A stretch of DNA of 64,000 bases from Amylostereum areolatum. Its lineage: Eukaryota; Basidiomycota; Agaricomycetes; Russulales; Stereaceae. Where the stretch lies: contig SAXG01000019.1 of the NCBI GenBank assembly GCA_012932865.1, forward strand, positions 682,001 to 746,000. The letters run 5' to 3'. Positions 1-11,349 of this stretch are shown here, in pieces (positions within the stretch are counted from its first letter, which is position 1; the number at the start of each line of letters is the position of its first letter). The position numbers and the translations under genes were made by a program. Under the pieces are notes generated by a model. That model searched no databases. It saw only the letters and a program-made list of their open reading frames with translations, and was not told the DNA's origin.

Positions 1-941
1 AGGGACGTACCCTCAACCTCCTCTGAAAGACGGACGATGCTTTCTGCCTAGATCGGAATGACTATGGGGGTGACTAGTTACGTAAACGGTCCAAGTTGTA
101 CACTTGGACCTAGATGTTTAGCGGGAGGGACTGGCTCGCTGGCCTGTGGTGGCTTGAGCACGAAGGCGAGCACGTTAAGCGGACAAATGCATACCTTCTG
201 TCAAAATAGCTAGGGTAGAGAGACGCGATGGTTCTGGTCTCCAGGCATTCTGTCGGGGAATTCAGACGTTGCGTGAGGAGCAATAGAAAACGGAACGCAC
301 CTTGTATTACCGAGCACGTCACGTTCGCAACAGATCCTCTCACCAACGGCGCCTCAGATAGCGGTGAAAGATGGCCCCAAATCCGCAACAAACGTGGTCT
401 TGGGTGACGTTCGCCACCAAATCGTAGCGTTTCCTGCAAAGTCACCGTCGGTCAGTACGATACAGGAGGACACAGAAACGACCAAGTAAAATTGACACCT
501 CTAAGTAAAAGTGTCCTGCAGGCAGTCGCCACGCCTCACGTATTCGCAGAGCGCAATGCTCGACGATACATGCGACGTGCCGGTCTTGAGTGCGCACGCG
601 CAACACACGACCAGGAGGAACTCCCAGCACGCGTGCCAGCGCGCTTGCTTGCTTGCGTGACTTCGGCGTCGGGAACCCTCCAAAATGGAGAGCCCAAGAA
701 AGGGAGCGAGATGAAGAGGGAGAGCAACGAGAAAAAGCGCAAGATGTCACGGTGACTACGTCCGTGTCGCTCACGTCGACGAACGTGCCTCCAATCGCGC
801 CCCTCGCGAAATGCCGGCGGAGTCCGAACGTTGCTCTCCCACGCCCTGGTGCGCGCGCTGACCGGACTCTCGACTTCTGCAGTTGTTCTGCAGTCTCAGT
901 ACAACAGGAACTCGCCCGTAGAATGGATCAAGCAAGGTCAT
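1..941. other. no supported gene
   Basis: Short ORFs occur on both strands, but none shows a recognisable domain, a convincing intron or a consistent codon pattern. The stretch is probably intergenic or decayed sequence. Confidence 0.4.
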
Positions 942-1259
942 TTAATTGCGGAGTATGTTGCGTAGATAGAAAAAGAGCAAAAAAAACATGGGTATCACAG
1001 CCGATATGACAAGAAAGAGCGTTGACCTCGTGAGAAAGAAGAAGAATGCTAAAAACGAGGTGCCGTATACCGAAGTGAAGATACTGACGAGCATCGCCAT
1101 AAAGCGCCTGATGCCTAACAGACGACGTTCGAGACGTGGGATGGTCTCCAGAACTTCTGTGTTGTGGTCAACTTGCTCCTGGATGAACTGCAGCGCAGAT
1201 ATCATACCATCCACCTGCTCCTCGAGGTCGTCGAGTCTGGTAGACTCTGCGTCGTCCAC
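942..1259 (-). CDS. small coiled-coil membrane protein, unknown
   Basis: This is a 105-residue ORF with its ATG at the 1259 end. Residues 1-50 are acidic and heptad-like (leucines and isoleucines spaced in LDDLEEQVDGMISALQFI), suggesting a short coiled coil. Residues 54-100 hold two strongly hydrophobic stretches (around MLVSIFTSVYGTSFLAFFFF and LFLVISAVIPMFFLLFFYL), which predict a membrane hairpin. The protein ends with a short basic tail. This charged head plus membrane tail is unlikely in a chance ORF. No family is recognised. It could be the last exon of a longer gene, since no upstream exon was identified. Confidence 0.5.
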   Translation of the reverse strand: MDDAESTRLDDLEEQVDGMISALQFIQEQVDHNTEVLETIPRLERRLLGIRRFMAMLVSIFTSVYGTSFLAFFFFLTRSTLFLVISAVIPMFFLLFFYLRNILRN

Positions 1260-2034
1260 AGTGTGAATCTCGATCTGGGACTACGCACGTCTATCAGGGA
1301 CACGTACGCACGATCGCCAATCACATGCAAGCTTCACGAACCTGATCATTCGTACTCCTCCGATCCTCCGCCGTGTCGACTACGAGGAACTTAACGAGAT
1401 CCTCTGTGGGTGAGATTGCCTTAGTGTAGTTCGCCGAAATACCAGCACGACTTACGTAGTCCCCGATAGAAATCTTCCGAGATGGACACGGTGGGCATAA
1501 GTACCCAATATTGGAGCTGGTAAGCAACATTTCACACTGGTTATGGAATCAGCATTAGCAACGGGGTGAGGAAAAGACTTGAAGGCGGACGTACAGAAAG
1601 CCCGGGAGAAACAGCACTCGAGCAGGTGGGGGGAGCTATCCCGATCATACGCTTCAGCTCGTAGATATAATGCAGTCTGGACATAGGAGTATGCAGTGAG
1701 AATGATCTATTGACTTGACAATTACCAGGTCCATCGAGTCATCGACTCCACGTCACTGACACGTGCCCGTACGTACAATGGTCGATACATCCGATTCAAT
1801 TTTTCGCGGCACACGCTCCAAAGCATCTATCATCTTCTATCTGCCGAGTCGCCTAGATCCTGCAAATTCAACAAGTATCTCATTGTTTTTTTTTTCTAAT
1901 CATACAGTTCATTCGTCCCTCCGGCCTCTAGAAGTTCCCCGTATCAACGTTCTGTGTCGAGCGGATTAGTTAAAATGCGTAACGGTCCACTGCCAAGTTG
2001 AGTCCCTCGTATTTCCCTCATAGCAATCGCAAGC
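1260..2034. other. no supported gene
   Basis: Only short ORFs are present. A pyrimidine-rich tract lies at about 1885-1925. The stretch could hold the promoter of the RING-finger gene that starts at 2035. Confidence 0.4.
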
Positions 2035-2878
2035 ATGCTCCCTAAAGTCGAAAAGTCTATTCTATCTCTTCGCGCAGCCCTTGACGCAAGTTGTGCTACA
2101 TCGGAACTGCACGCGTCTTCCACTCAACACTTGGATACACGGCGTCGTTTGCGCCCGACAGAGCGTCGTAGAGTGGAGGAAGTGAGTAATGGGCCGCCAG
2201 ATGTACTCAATGAAATCTGACACCCTGCTTGGTTACCTGCAGCGAACCGCACGCCTGCTGCACCAAGTCAACCAACTTCTCACGATCCAATGCAGGGCGC
2301 GCAGAGTCGCAAGGGCTCTCGGCGACACCCTTCGTGAGTTTGAAGCCGTCAGTCCATGATTTCGCTCTGCCTGCCATTACGCTTACGATTGTCTTCCTTC
2401 TGAAGCTTCGTACCGCTCGCTCTCAGTTTCTTACCTGCCAACAATGCGCCAGAATATTGAACGTCCCCTACATGTACGTGATTCCCCTTTTCGGCGTCCT
2501 GTATGTATGCGAGCGCTCAACATCATTGCTCGCAGTCTACCCCGATGTGGGCACGCCTTCTGCGGCCATTGTCTATCCCAGGCTTTTAGAGCAACGGTGG
2601 TCAAGCAAGTTGGCGGTCGTCGTCGGGACATGTTGCCACCCCCCCTTCGAGTCGTCCCAGACCCAGTTTCTGAGCAGTATCTCAGGAGCATCAGACCCTA
2701 CTTTGAGAAGCCATTCCACCGATGTCTACTGAAGCCTTGTTCGAAACTTTTTTGGCATGCTCCCGTTCCGCCAACCGTCATGACAGCTCTTTCCAGGCTG
2801 ACAACTTCAGGCGTCGGTGCGGTCCATGACTTGTATGCTCCTAGCAGCTCAACAATTCTCCATCACTACTTCATATGA
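2035..2878 (+). CDS. RING-finger protein, four predicted exons, possibly decayed
   Basis: Inferred exons are 2035-2181, 2243-2347, 2427-2473 and 2536-2878. The three introns (61, 79 and 62 nt) have GT...AG ends, and the third carries a CTCAAC branch-like motif. Exons 1-2 encode a basic helical region. Exon 3 and the start of exon 4 give CQQC, then CGH and CGHC, that is C-x2-C, C-x-H and C-x2-C of a C3HC4-type RING. The final C-x2-C pair, expected just before the RRRDMLPPPLRVV stretch, is absent. RING proteins of this kind act as E3 ubiquitin ligases. Loss of the last zinc pair would cripple the finger, so this may be a pseudogene or an exon boundary I misplaced. The second donor (GTCAGT) is atypical. 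The frame is open to a TGA at 2876-2878. Confidence 0.5.
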
Positions 2879-3842
2879 TAAGACTAGTCTACCTCCCCTC
2901 TCATGCATGGCCAGATGAAAAACGTTCGCCCTATCAATAGCAACCTGATGAATGATGTCCGTCTCGTATTATCACATTCAATCGCCGTCGTACTTCCATC
3001 TACAGTGGGATGCTCCTCTCGTTCGATATCCCGTCCTTGATGAACAGGCCAACGAAACACCAAGTCGTCTTCACAAGCAATGCCATTGGCGTGCGGGAGG
3101 ACGAAGGCAACAGGGAATTACGAAACGCATAAGAAGTGGTCAGCTCGTAGAAAGAACGTGGGCTGTGAAAGGTATAACTTACGGCCGTCATTTGTCGGCG
3201 GTCAAAAGAAGTGTGGCTATTGAGCAAGATTTTAAGCAAGTAAGGGCGCTGTGTAGGCTTGCGCCGTCATCAATTTAGACCGATTAGGATAGGGAATAAT
3301 GACACGTTGATGTGAGCCGCGACGCCCGGACCGCGCACTCGCCGTTTGTCACTCGACCCGCTCGCGACCCTCTAAACCCTCAGACAGCTTTTTAGGTACC
3401 TTCGTCGCCCTCGTCACGCCCGCGTCCATCACCCATATGGGCTCATGATGTCCAGAGTCGAGCCACCAAAAGCCATGCCAGTTCAGAGCGAGGACAAGGA
3501 CGACGAGTCGATTGCGAAAGAACTCTGCGGCGCGCTGTAAAAGGCTCTCCAACCTGTGCGTCTGTATATCCTCCTCTCAAACCAGCGTTGACATTTGGTC
3601 GTGCATGCAGGTTTCCACTCGCAGAATGCTATACGCCATGAAATCGATCAATCAACCGAGCCGAAGCACGCACTGTTGCTGTGCTTCGAAACTCCTGTCG
3701 TGTGTCCTTTCCTTTCCCTCCTCTCTGCATGAGATTCCTGATGCGCACGCCTCTGATATATCAGGGCAACATCAGTCCACAGGGTTAACAGCGCTCGTGC
3801 GAGGAGCCTCGTGCGAAGCCGTGCAGGCTTTCCGAGCAGCCA
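2879..3842. other. no supported gene
   Basis: Short ORFs only (for example 2952-3278 plus and 3349-3552 minus), with no family or splice structure that I can support. The tail may contain unrecognised decayed exons preceding the RPC1 fragment. Confidence 0.35.
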
Positions 3843-4215
3843 TCTTGTGTGGAGTTATGGACAAGGCGACGGTCGGCGCTGGAAGAAGAAGTCGGTGTTT
3901 GGGGTTATCATGAAGGATTATGGCTGGCACGAGACGGCCATGGCCATGGATCGTACCGCGAAGCTCTGCGCACGTTGGCTGGGTAAGTTTGTTGCCCTTC
4001 ACTTTCTGCCTACCTGCTGACGCAGGTGCATAGCAAACTTCGGTTTTTCCTTGGGCATCAACGATGTCATTCCTGGTCCCATCCTCTCCGGCAAGAAGGA
4101 CGAACTCGTCGAGGCCGCTTACCAAGCCTGTCAACAATACATCGAGCTCGCGAAACGGGAAAAATCGGAGAACCCGGGTGTAATCAAGAGCAAACGCTGG
4201 AGGCCATGATTTCTG
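3843..4215 (+). pseudogene. RPC1: RNA polymerase III largest subunit (RPC1) fragment
   Basis: Translated pieces match the conserved core of the largest Pol III subunit: GVMDKATVGAG (about 3850), SVFGVIMKDYG and AMAMDRTAKLCARWL (about 3890-3982), then ANFGFSLGINDV with KKDELVEAAYQACQQYIELA (4034-4160), and NQEQTLEAMISGVLSK (about 4172-4213). A 51-nt intron with GTAAGT and TAG ends fits at 3983-4033. The frame breaks near 3886 and near 4165. Only a small internal part of a protein of roughly 1400 residues is present, so it cannot be functional. The retained intron argues for a DNA-level origin rather than retrocopying. It runs almost directly into TOM1 sequence at about 4225-4260. Confidence 0.8.
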
Positions 4216-4257
4216 GTGTTCTGTCCAAAGATGATGAGCAGAGCACCCCACGTCCGC

Positions 4258-7200
4258 CACATTGCATACCATCTTGCTGAACTCGTTTTATCGCAATGGA
4301 GGCATGGACGCCTTGATTTTCGTCTGCCGCCATTTCATGGCCGTCGTCGAGGAGGTCAACAACACCAAGGAATCCGAGCGTTCAGAGTCGCTTACCAACG
4401 AGATCAGCAATGCATTCGGCGGTATCAAGGTTGCTCTCCACTTCCTTCACCCTGTCTCTCGACGAAGCCTATCTTCGAGTCTCCACAGACTACCCTTTTG
4501 ATCAACAGAGAGAAGAAGGAGGGCGACCTGGACCATTTCGAGCCACACAACTTTCTGGACAAACACCATCCTGCCTCTCATTCATGATCCATGGACTGCA
4601 TCCTGGCTTGTATCGGCACCAAGTGGTTTAATCAGACCGGTGGTTCAAGTCATCTTGGAGATAGTTGGCGGCGAAGGAGAAGAGGGTCAAACGGATATTG
4701 CCGCGGAGCGAACGCCAGTCGGTGGTGGTTTGTCGTTCCGGCCTCACGTACCGGCCTCGACTCGCATCCAGCAAGTGACTGAGATAGGCTTTCCGCGATA
4801 GGCAGCGGAGCGCACTCTCGCTCGGACGCAGAATAACGTCAATAGGCGACGGAGCTCCTTCTCGCGAACCCCTTCTGCTTTCACCAACCCCTTCTGCCGG
4901 CTGCCGAGCCTGCACCTGATACCACTGCCATGGATGAGGATACGCCAGCTGCAAGCGGCGACAAGACACCGGCACCCGAAGCAACGGCCGAGGCGGTACA
5001 TGATAGCGTTATCCCGGATGGTGAACCAACTTCAACAGGGGATCCTGCTCCCGCAGAGGCAGAAATGGTGGAGACGAAGGCAGGAACGAGAACAGCCGCA
5101 GACGCAGACCCACAACCCCAAGGGCCCAAAGAGCCTGCCGAGGCGGCAGAACAGTGGCGAGAGGAGCCCAACGTCACCAGGGAGCCCCTGAAAGTGGATA
5201 TTGGCAGTCTTGCCTTGCGTTTGGTCGACGAGCACCCTCTTTAATTTTCGATGTGCACAACGCGTTCATCGGTCGTGTGGACGGCTTCCAGAAAGAATCC
5301 GTCAAGCTATTGATTCCTGATGTCAAGGCGTTCTCGCCTCACGCTCACGATGTCCAAGAGCAGCCGCTTGCTGTTCGATGCAGACTTCTAGCCCTTGTGT
5401 TGAACGAGGCGCTTGCATCATTCGCGCCTCGCATCGTCCTTTTCGATTTTTGCATGCGTCTTCTCGCTCTCCCTGGCTTGCCCAGAGACGACTTGCTTTC
5501 ATCACTCCGCCTTCTCGTAATCATCACCCGAGATCATTCCATGGCCCTCTAGTTCGTGAAGCGTGGTGGCATCCAGCTTCTCTTCCAGAGTCTCAAATCA
5601 TCTACCAGGGGCTTTTGGGGAAGCCAGACATACATCACTATCATCCTTTGCCATGTTATAGAGGATCCCTCCACGGTGCGCTCTATCATGCGTCAAGAGG
5701 TCCGGCGGTTCCTCTCCCACCCCCGCTCCAGAGTCGTAGGTGTGCCAACGTGTGTCTGCGCGAGCAACGCACTCGCTTTACGCGACTCGAAGGCCTTCCT
5801 CGAGGTCACGGACTCTCTCGCAAGACACGGTCGGCCATTTTCTGTCCCTAACCACATCATGCTCAAGGACGATGTCACGGCCGCCACCAAGAAAACAGAG
5901 TTGAAGCCTTCTCCAGATGCCCTTCTCAACGCGCCGATGTTGGTAGATCAACCCGTTCTCGGCTCTCTCTCGTCTCCCCCGGAGTACCTTGAGAGCGTGG
6001 TCCATTTTCTCATCGGAGAGCTAATGACGAGTATCAAATCCCCCTTGTCCCAGGCAACGGAAAACACCGCCTCAGGTGCCGGCAACTCTGGGATTTCAGT
6101 CCTTACGGGCGCCCAAGCAAGTTCAAGTGCGGACACTCCCAAGGACGCGACTGCTCATCCGCAAGATAGCCTGGACTTCTACTATTGCGGCCTCTTAATG
6201 CAGTGCTTGACAGAGCTCCTCTTCTCTTACGACTCGTGCAAGGTTGCCTTCCTCTCGTACTCGCCCAAAAAGAAGTCAACGAGCTTACCCAAGGAAACAC
6301 CGAGCAAGCACCGGAACGTGGCCTTGCAGTTCCTGCTATCGGAGATCATCACATTTGGCACGCTGAACTCAGAGTCCGGGCCCGACTCTCGCAAACACAT
6401 TCACCTTTGCAATTGGGCCATGTCCGTTATTGTAGCGCTCTGCGTGGACACCGCAACAACTCCAGACTTCAAGGACACTTCGCCTGAGCTCGTCTCCGTT
6501 CGCAAGTTCGTACTGCAGGGCGTTAGTAGGACTAATGAAGATCCGTACCCTTCCGACTCGGTCGACGCACGATATGGACGACTGCTCGCATTGGCAGATC
6601 TGTGCCTTCGTCTACTCACTGTGCGCTCCAACGTCAGCTCAAACGCACGCAAGCCAGTGGGGGATATTCCGACCCATCTAGCGAAGATCACGCTCGAGAA
6701 GAACCTCGTGGCCACGCTTACCAACACACTGGCAGAAGTTGACTGAAATCACCCAACGTTCGTGGGCTCGTGGCTTCGGTCCTAAAACCGCTCGAGTTGC
6801 TGTAAGTCCCCACTCTCCTACATGATTCTTCTCGGTGTTATAATCCCCTTTATAGGTCCAAGATTGCCATCAAGATGAGTCGGGCGTCGGACAAGACTAA
6901 AGGACCAGAAGACGCAAAGGTCGAGGGCAAGGACGAGAATATGTCGGACGAAGATGACAAGGATGATGATCGCTCCAACCGTGAGGAGACTCCGGACCTT
7001 TATCGGAACTCGTCGCTTGGGATGTAAGTGGCTTATCGTTCTCCCGTTGCATCTTCTGACATTGTGACGTCTTTCCAGGTTTGGCGGCGTAAGTCTTGGT
7101 TTGGTGCGGAATCCATCACATACTAACCACTCTTCCCACAGGAGATGGAGGACCAGTTTGCTGATGGAGACATGGATAAAGATGAAGGCGAGGAGGACGA

Positions 7201-7330
7201 AAACATCGAGATGGACTTTGGCGAAGGCACGGGGAGCGAAGATACGTCGGAAGAGAGCGACGTCGGCGAGGACTGCATCGAACGATGTGGCAATGCAATG
7301 ACGGGACTCGGGCGAATTTAACGCATTCTC
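4258..7330 (+). pseudogene. TOM1: TOM1/HUWE1-type HECT E3 ubiquitin ligase, N-terminal part, broken
   Basis: Pieces in several frames follow the order of the giant HECT ligase TOM1. At 4262-4440 is a GGMDALIFVCRHF-like segment, and at 4480-4560 SPQTTLLINREKKE and HFEPHNFL. At 4640-4870 lies a UBA-like segment (QVTEIGFPR then AAERTLARTQNNVN). An acidic proline-rich linker spans 4930-5230. The DUF913-like part at 5240-6742 includes RRFLSHPRSRVVGV and ALRDSKAFLEVTDSL. An acidic stretch, MEDQFADGDMDKDEGEEDE, lies at 7145-7200. Introns are visible at 6802-6855, 7024-7078 and 7089-7141. Disruptions include a frameshift near 5232, an in-frame TAG at 5550-5552 and a 1-nt deletion near 6742. The catalytic HECT domain, which lies at the far C-terminus of this roughly 3500-residue family, is absent. 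Confidence 0.82.
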
Positions 7331-8093
7331 GTTTATAGGATCTCCTTCGAGCTCCAGGGAGCACTTGTGAGAGGGTGACCTCTTCCTTGTTTGTAGGTCT
7401 TGTTGAGGTATCGGGCCGGGCTCCTCCCCCCACGGACAACACAATTGTATGGCCGGGGCGACGAAGCCTTCGAAGACCTCACGGAAACTCGACCAAACCA
7501 CTGCCCCCTCTGGATGGCGCGCCGATCTGCCACCACCGTACGCGCGAAGTATCTCCACCGCAACAGGAATGGCATCCCGCCACTTTCGTGCTCGTCAAGA
7601 CCGTTAGCGTGCCCGCGGGTATTTCAGTTTTACAGCACTAGCAGCACGAATGAGAAGGACAATCTCGAAGGCGCTAGCGCATGGGACACGATTATGAGTA
7701 GCCATGGACAGTCGGGTGTGAGCGACTGCTCTCTATGGAGGATGAAGCGCATTGGCCGGTCTATGGTAAGGATAATAAGGACGGTCTGCTTGAGGCTGAA
7801 GTTCGACTGCCGCAGCGGGTTTCGTTCGCCTTTTCCTTGGTGTGACATTCTGATGAGGCGAATGCGGAGAGAGCCTCATCGACGGTGAGGAAGGCGTGAG
7901 TGCCTTCCTAGTTCGCGTACGGCAGATGTGTGCGTTGGTCGTCTTTTTCTGGTTGACGGACGGCTGATGGTGCGTATTTTTTTACGGGCAGCCAACGAGA
8001 GCAAGTTCATTTTTCCTCCTGGGTATGATGCGGATCTGCAGCCAAGGTCGGAAATTCGCGATCAGATAGCACCGTAAACGCCTTTGAGACTCC
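7331..8093. other. unassigned, possibly decayed TOM1 sequence
   Basis: Short open stretches on the plus strand carry on from the broken TOM1 sequence, but I cannot align them to a known part of the protein. No other feature is supported. Confidence 0.3.
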
Positions 8094-8390
8094 TCATCTT
8101 CGTACGTCCTCATCTTCTTCGCGTGTCTGTGTGGCATGACTCGCGTCGCAGGAAGCGCCGTCGATCGCCTTGTAGTATCGGAGGTTCCGCACATAGACCG
8201 GAAGTCGGTTCTTGTTTATAGAACGTAAGATGTTGACCTCACAATGTATCACGTTCTTCTCGTTTCGAACATTGTGGAACCTGACAATTCGCAAGGGTCG
8301 CGTCTGGGTCTCATGCGAGTTGATGTCTATACTCACCGTCTGGCCAAACATGACGAATAGCAAGCGAATCGTGGTATGTTGATACATCAT
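8094..8390 (-). CDS. unknown ORF, possibly an exon
   Basis: This 98-residue ORF contains a compositionally normal stretch (VSIDINSHETQTRPLRIVRF, then NILRSINKNRLPVYVRNLRY) that looks like genuine beta-rich protein rather than a shadow frame. It may belong with the minus-strand coding pieces at 8589-9128, from which it is separated by about 200 bp. No family is recognised. A degraded gene is as likely as a functional one. Confidence 0.35.
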   Translation of the reverse strand: MMYQHTTIRLLFVMFGQTVSIDINSHETQTRPLRIVRFHNVRNEKNVIHCEVNILRSINKNRLPVYVRNLRYYKAIDGASCDASHATQTREEDEDVRR

Positions 8391-8588
8391 AATTCTAGTA
8401 AAAACGTGGGTGAAATCAGTCTTAGCCCAAACCTTGTGGCTAACTTCTCGTAGACTTACAGCTGTGAATCAAAAGCAACGAGACGAAAATCCGTGCAGCA
8501 AAACACGAAATCGACCAATGAGGCCAAATATACAATCATTCAGACATCTACGAAGTCAAAGCAAGAAACACCCCACGGTCCTACTCGA

Positions 8589-9128
8589 CTACTTGTCAAC
8601 ACTCTCGTCAATCCTATCCGCAAAGTCGTCGAAGGACCCGCGCTTCGGAATCTGAATGCGAGCGACGCCGGCTATCGCGTTGGCGGGGATCCCCTTAAGG
8701 GAGTGATGGAGGGCCCCTCTATTCACTCGAAGAACGATGTTCCGCTCGGTGCCGTTATTGACGATCTTGCCATACACCATGCGAAGACCGAATCGTCGGT
8801 CGAAACGCGGCGGCGGCCAGGCGCGGGTCCCAAGCATGGCCGTCTCAAGCTCAGAGTAGACTTTCGCGAAGGCGTGATACTTGAATCCGAGGTAAGCATC
8901 TACTTTCCAGAACAGGACGCGAAACTCACATCATACATATAGCCCCGAAAATCTTTCATGAACGCCTTGGGAATGGTGACCTTTGGAAGCATCTGAACCA
9001 GGAGATAAGAACAAAGGTTTTTCGTAATTGAACAAACACTCATGGCGGTGGGAGAGAACTCCAGAGTTACAGTTGACGGAAAAGGTGTTGACGAAGACGA
9101 GAAAGAAAAGGAGGGAAGCAAGAGGCAC
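8589..9128 (-). CDS. unknown two-exon gene or pseudogene
   Basis: The 5' piece (9128 to about 8940) ends in VQMLPKVTIPKAFMKDFRGYM. After a short gap a second frame continues as LGFKYHAFAKVYSELETAML, PPPRFDRRFGLRMVYGKIV and ANAIAGVARIQIPKRG, ending at 8589. A GTGAGT donor lies at the end of the first piece, but I could not find an acceptor that restores the frame with a normal intron length. The gene may therefore be broken. The second half has an even, folded-domain composition. No family is recognised. Confidence 0.4.
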
Positions 9129-10680
9129 GCAAAAGAAAGAGCAAGAGCGAGGTCGAGAGCAGGTTTCTCGTGTCGCGTCTTCAGCCTCTTATATCATGGC
9201 GTCTCCTCCGTTCCCACCCTCCACCATCCTTCCTAGTCACTATTCAAGCACGATGGCGACGACAAGGTCCCGAGGAACTCTGTCATTGGAACCTCCTCCC
9301 CTCGATCGCGAACATTCACCAATTTGCCGTCTTGCCGCCATCACCCATTCAAGACTCTTCTACATCTCGCCAGACGCGAGCCCCACCCCCGCACGGCTCC
9401 TGGCCAGATGGCGACGGCGAGCTGGCTTCCAGCTTTACGATCAACTCCGCCAAACCCACTGGTACCCCTTCTGGATGGCGCGCTGAAAGGCTACACCACA
9501 CCCGAACCATCACCACTTCCACAGTACTATCGCCCCACCTCTTTATCTTTCTCTGTCTCCGCCTCCCTCCCGCCAAGGTCGTATCATCTTGGACTGAATG
9601 TCCCTTGTGTCAACGGTTCTCGACCAACGCACGCCCCCTCCCCTCTGCGCATACGCACCTCTCTCCTTCACGCACCTCTCTCCTTCATGCCTACGCACCT
9701 CTCCATCCGCGCAGAAGGCCACTCGTGCATCTCCTCTTTCCTCTTCATCCCTTCACGGCCAAGTTCGCGGACCCCCAAGGTTGGTGACGGCTTAGGAACG
9801 CGGTCGATGAAGAGATACCTGATGCGAAGTGGACGAGAAATGGATGCTGGACATAGGGCTAGTAAGCGTGAGTTTGAATATGAAATCAACCGGGTTGTAG
9901 CGGGTACGTCGCTGAATATCGCTCTGCACTCTCAACGCTCTCAACCCCGATATCCCGTCCCTCCCCCGTCCAGCCACATCCCCCCTTTCCTTCCTCGCCA
10001 CAAGGTACTATCTTACCCGCATTCTATACCCCGGGACTTGGTGATGAGCAAGTTGATCATGGTCAAGGTCAGGGACGTGGACCGGATGCTGGCCGTTAAT
10101 ACCGCGATCGAGGTCGAGAAGGAGATCGCGGCGGATATCCTCCCGCCGCGACCGAGGAGCTCATAGTTTACACCCTTCCCACGCTCCTGGAGATATACGA
10201 GGCGAAGGGAACGAGTAAGTTCCACTCTTTTGCTACTTACACATGGTCCAATGTCATCTGAATCGCCTAGTACCATGATCTTCGCTCTACGTGTTAATTT
10301 TGTGAAGACGACCAACAGAACTCGGCCGCAACTCATCGAGGTCAGTAGGTCCCATCTATTAGTTCCAATGTTGTGCTGTCCGCACACAGCGAAATACATC
10401 TACGCGCCTAGTTCAGGCCCCTCGTCGGACTAACCGTTCCTGGTTTCATATGCTCTCTAATTCACAGGCATAAATCTAGAAACATGTTGTTCTTGCTGCA
10501 CGTCAACCCACTGCGTTTATCCCGCCCCCGCCGTTCTTCCTGCCCTCTTACTCACTGTCTTCCTCGCTGTCCAACATCGTCAACTCCCTCTCCAAACCCA
10601 TCTCTTTCAATACCGTGCGCCATTCGCGTCGGAGACGCGTCCTTTGGTGATTTCGAAGGCGCCACTTATCACCTCCTTAG
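9129..10680. other. no supported gene
   Basis: The plus strand is C/T-rich with long proline, serine and threonine ORFs (for example 9324-10166) typical of low-complexity DNA. A short plausible coding piece (EELIVYTLPTLLEIYEAKGT, about 10155-10215) is too short to assign. The pyrimidine-rich part at 10500-10670 may be the old promoter or 5' UTR of the 14-3-3 pseudogene. Confidence 0.35.
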
Positions 10681-11172
10681 ATGCCTGGGTCCCGTGAAGA
10701 TTATGTCTATCTCGCCATGCTCGCTGAACAGGTTGAGCATTATGAGGGTGCGTACCGGGTCACCTCGTGTTATCACTCAACAAGCTCATTCATCGCCCGC
10801 AGAGATGATTGAGAACATGAAGCGTGCGTCGAGGAGCGCAACGCGGCAACTGACGAGTCCAAGGTCTTCTACCACAGGATTTGGATGTACCTTTCCGCAC
10901 TGTCCTCTAGCCGCATCCCTAGCCCTCTACCTGATCGCCATCGGTGACTTGTTTCTGATGTATCTTCTCTCAGGTCGGGCGACTCCCACCTTTACTTCGT
11001 CAGTTTGAGTCGAGCTCTCGAGGCCTGCACAGCTGCGTCGGACCGTCGCTGTGACCGAGCTCCCCCAACGCAACTCATTCGTCTCGGACTATTTCTCCGT
11101 CTTCTAGTACGAAACCCTCAACAGCATCAAACGTACAAAGACGACGCTGAGGCACCCGCAGACGATGCGTAA
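10681..11172 (+). pseudogene. 14-3-3 protein pseudogene
   Basis: The ATG at 10681 opens MPGSREDYVYLAMLAEQVEHY, the typical 14-3-3 N-terminus. An intron at 10748-10802 (GTGCGT...GCAG, CTCAAC branch motif) is followed by EEMIENMKR. ESKVFYHRI follows at about 10855, SLSRALEACTAASD at about 11005-11040, PTQLIRLGL at about 11065 and FSVF-stop-YETLNS at about 11090. A tail reading DDAEAPADDA then stop lies near 11140-11172. Most of helices 3-4 and 8-9 are missing, and several frameshifts plus a TAG are present. 14-3-3 proteins are phosphoserine-binding dimeric adaptors; this copy cannot make one. The order and intron position make the identification firm despite the decay. Confidence 0.85.
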
Positions 11173-11349
11173 AAGCCTCGTCGCAGTCGTTTGGTCTCCA
11201 ATACTCCTCCACCCCTTTTCGAAGACCACCCTGCAGCGATCGGACTCATCCCCGTCATGTACTGATGTCATACCTATCTGTCCTACTTGTGTATACATAA
11301 ATAGATTATAAGGTGAGAACAAAAAAATATATGCCGGATATGCGTGTGA

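Noticed and set aside
9324..10166. 280-residue plus-strand ORF.
   Set aside because: Mostly Pro, Ser, Thr and His from C/T-rich DNA. No conserved stretch or start context.
1..11340. Annotating the gene-fragment block as a Helitron.
   Set aside because: No Rep/helicase sequence was seen, and no convincing TC...CTRR ends with a hairpin could be fixed by eye.
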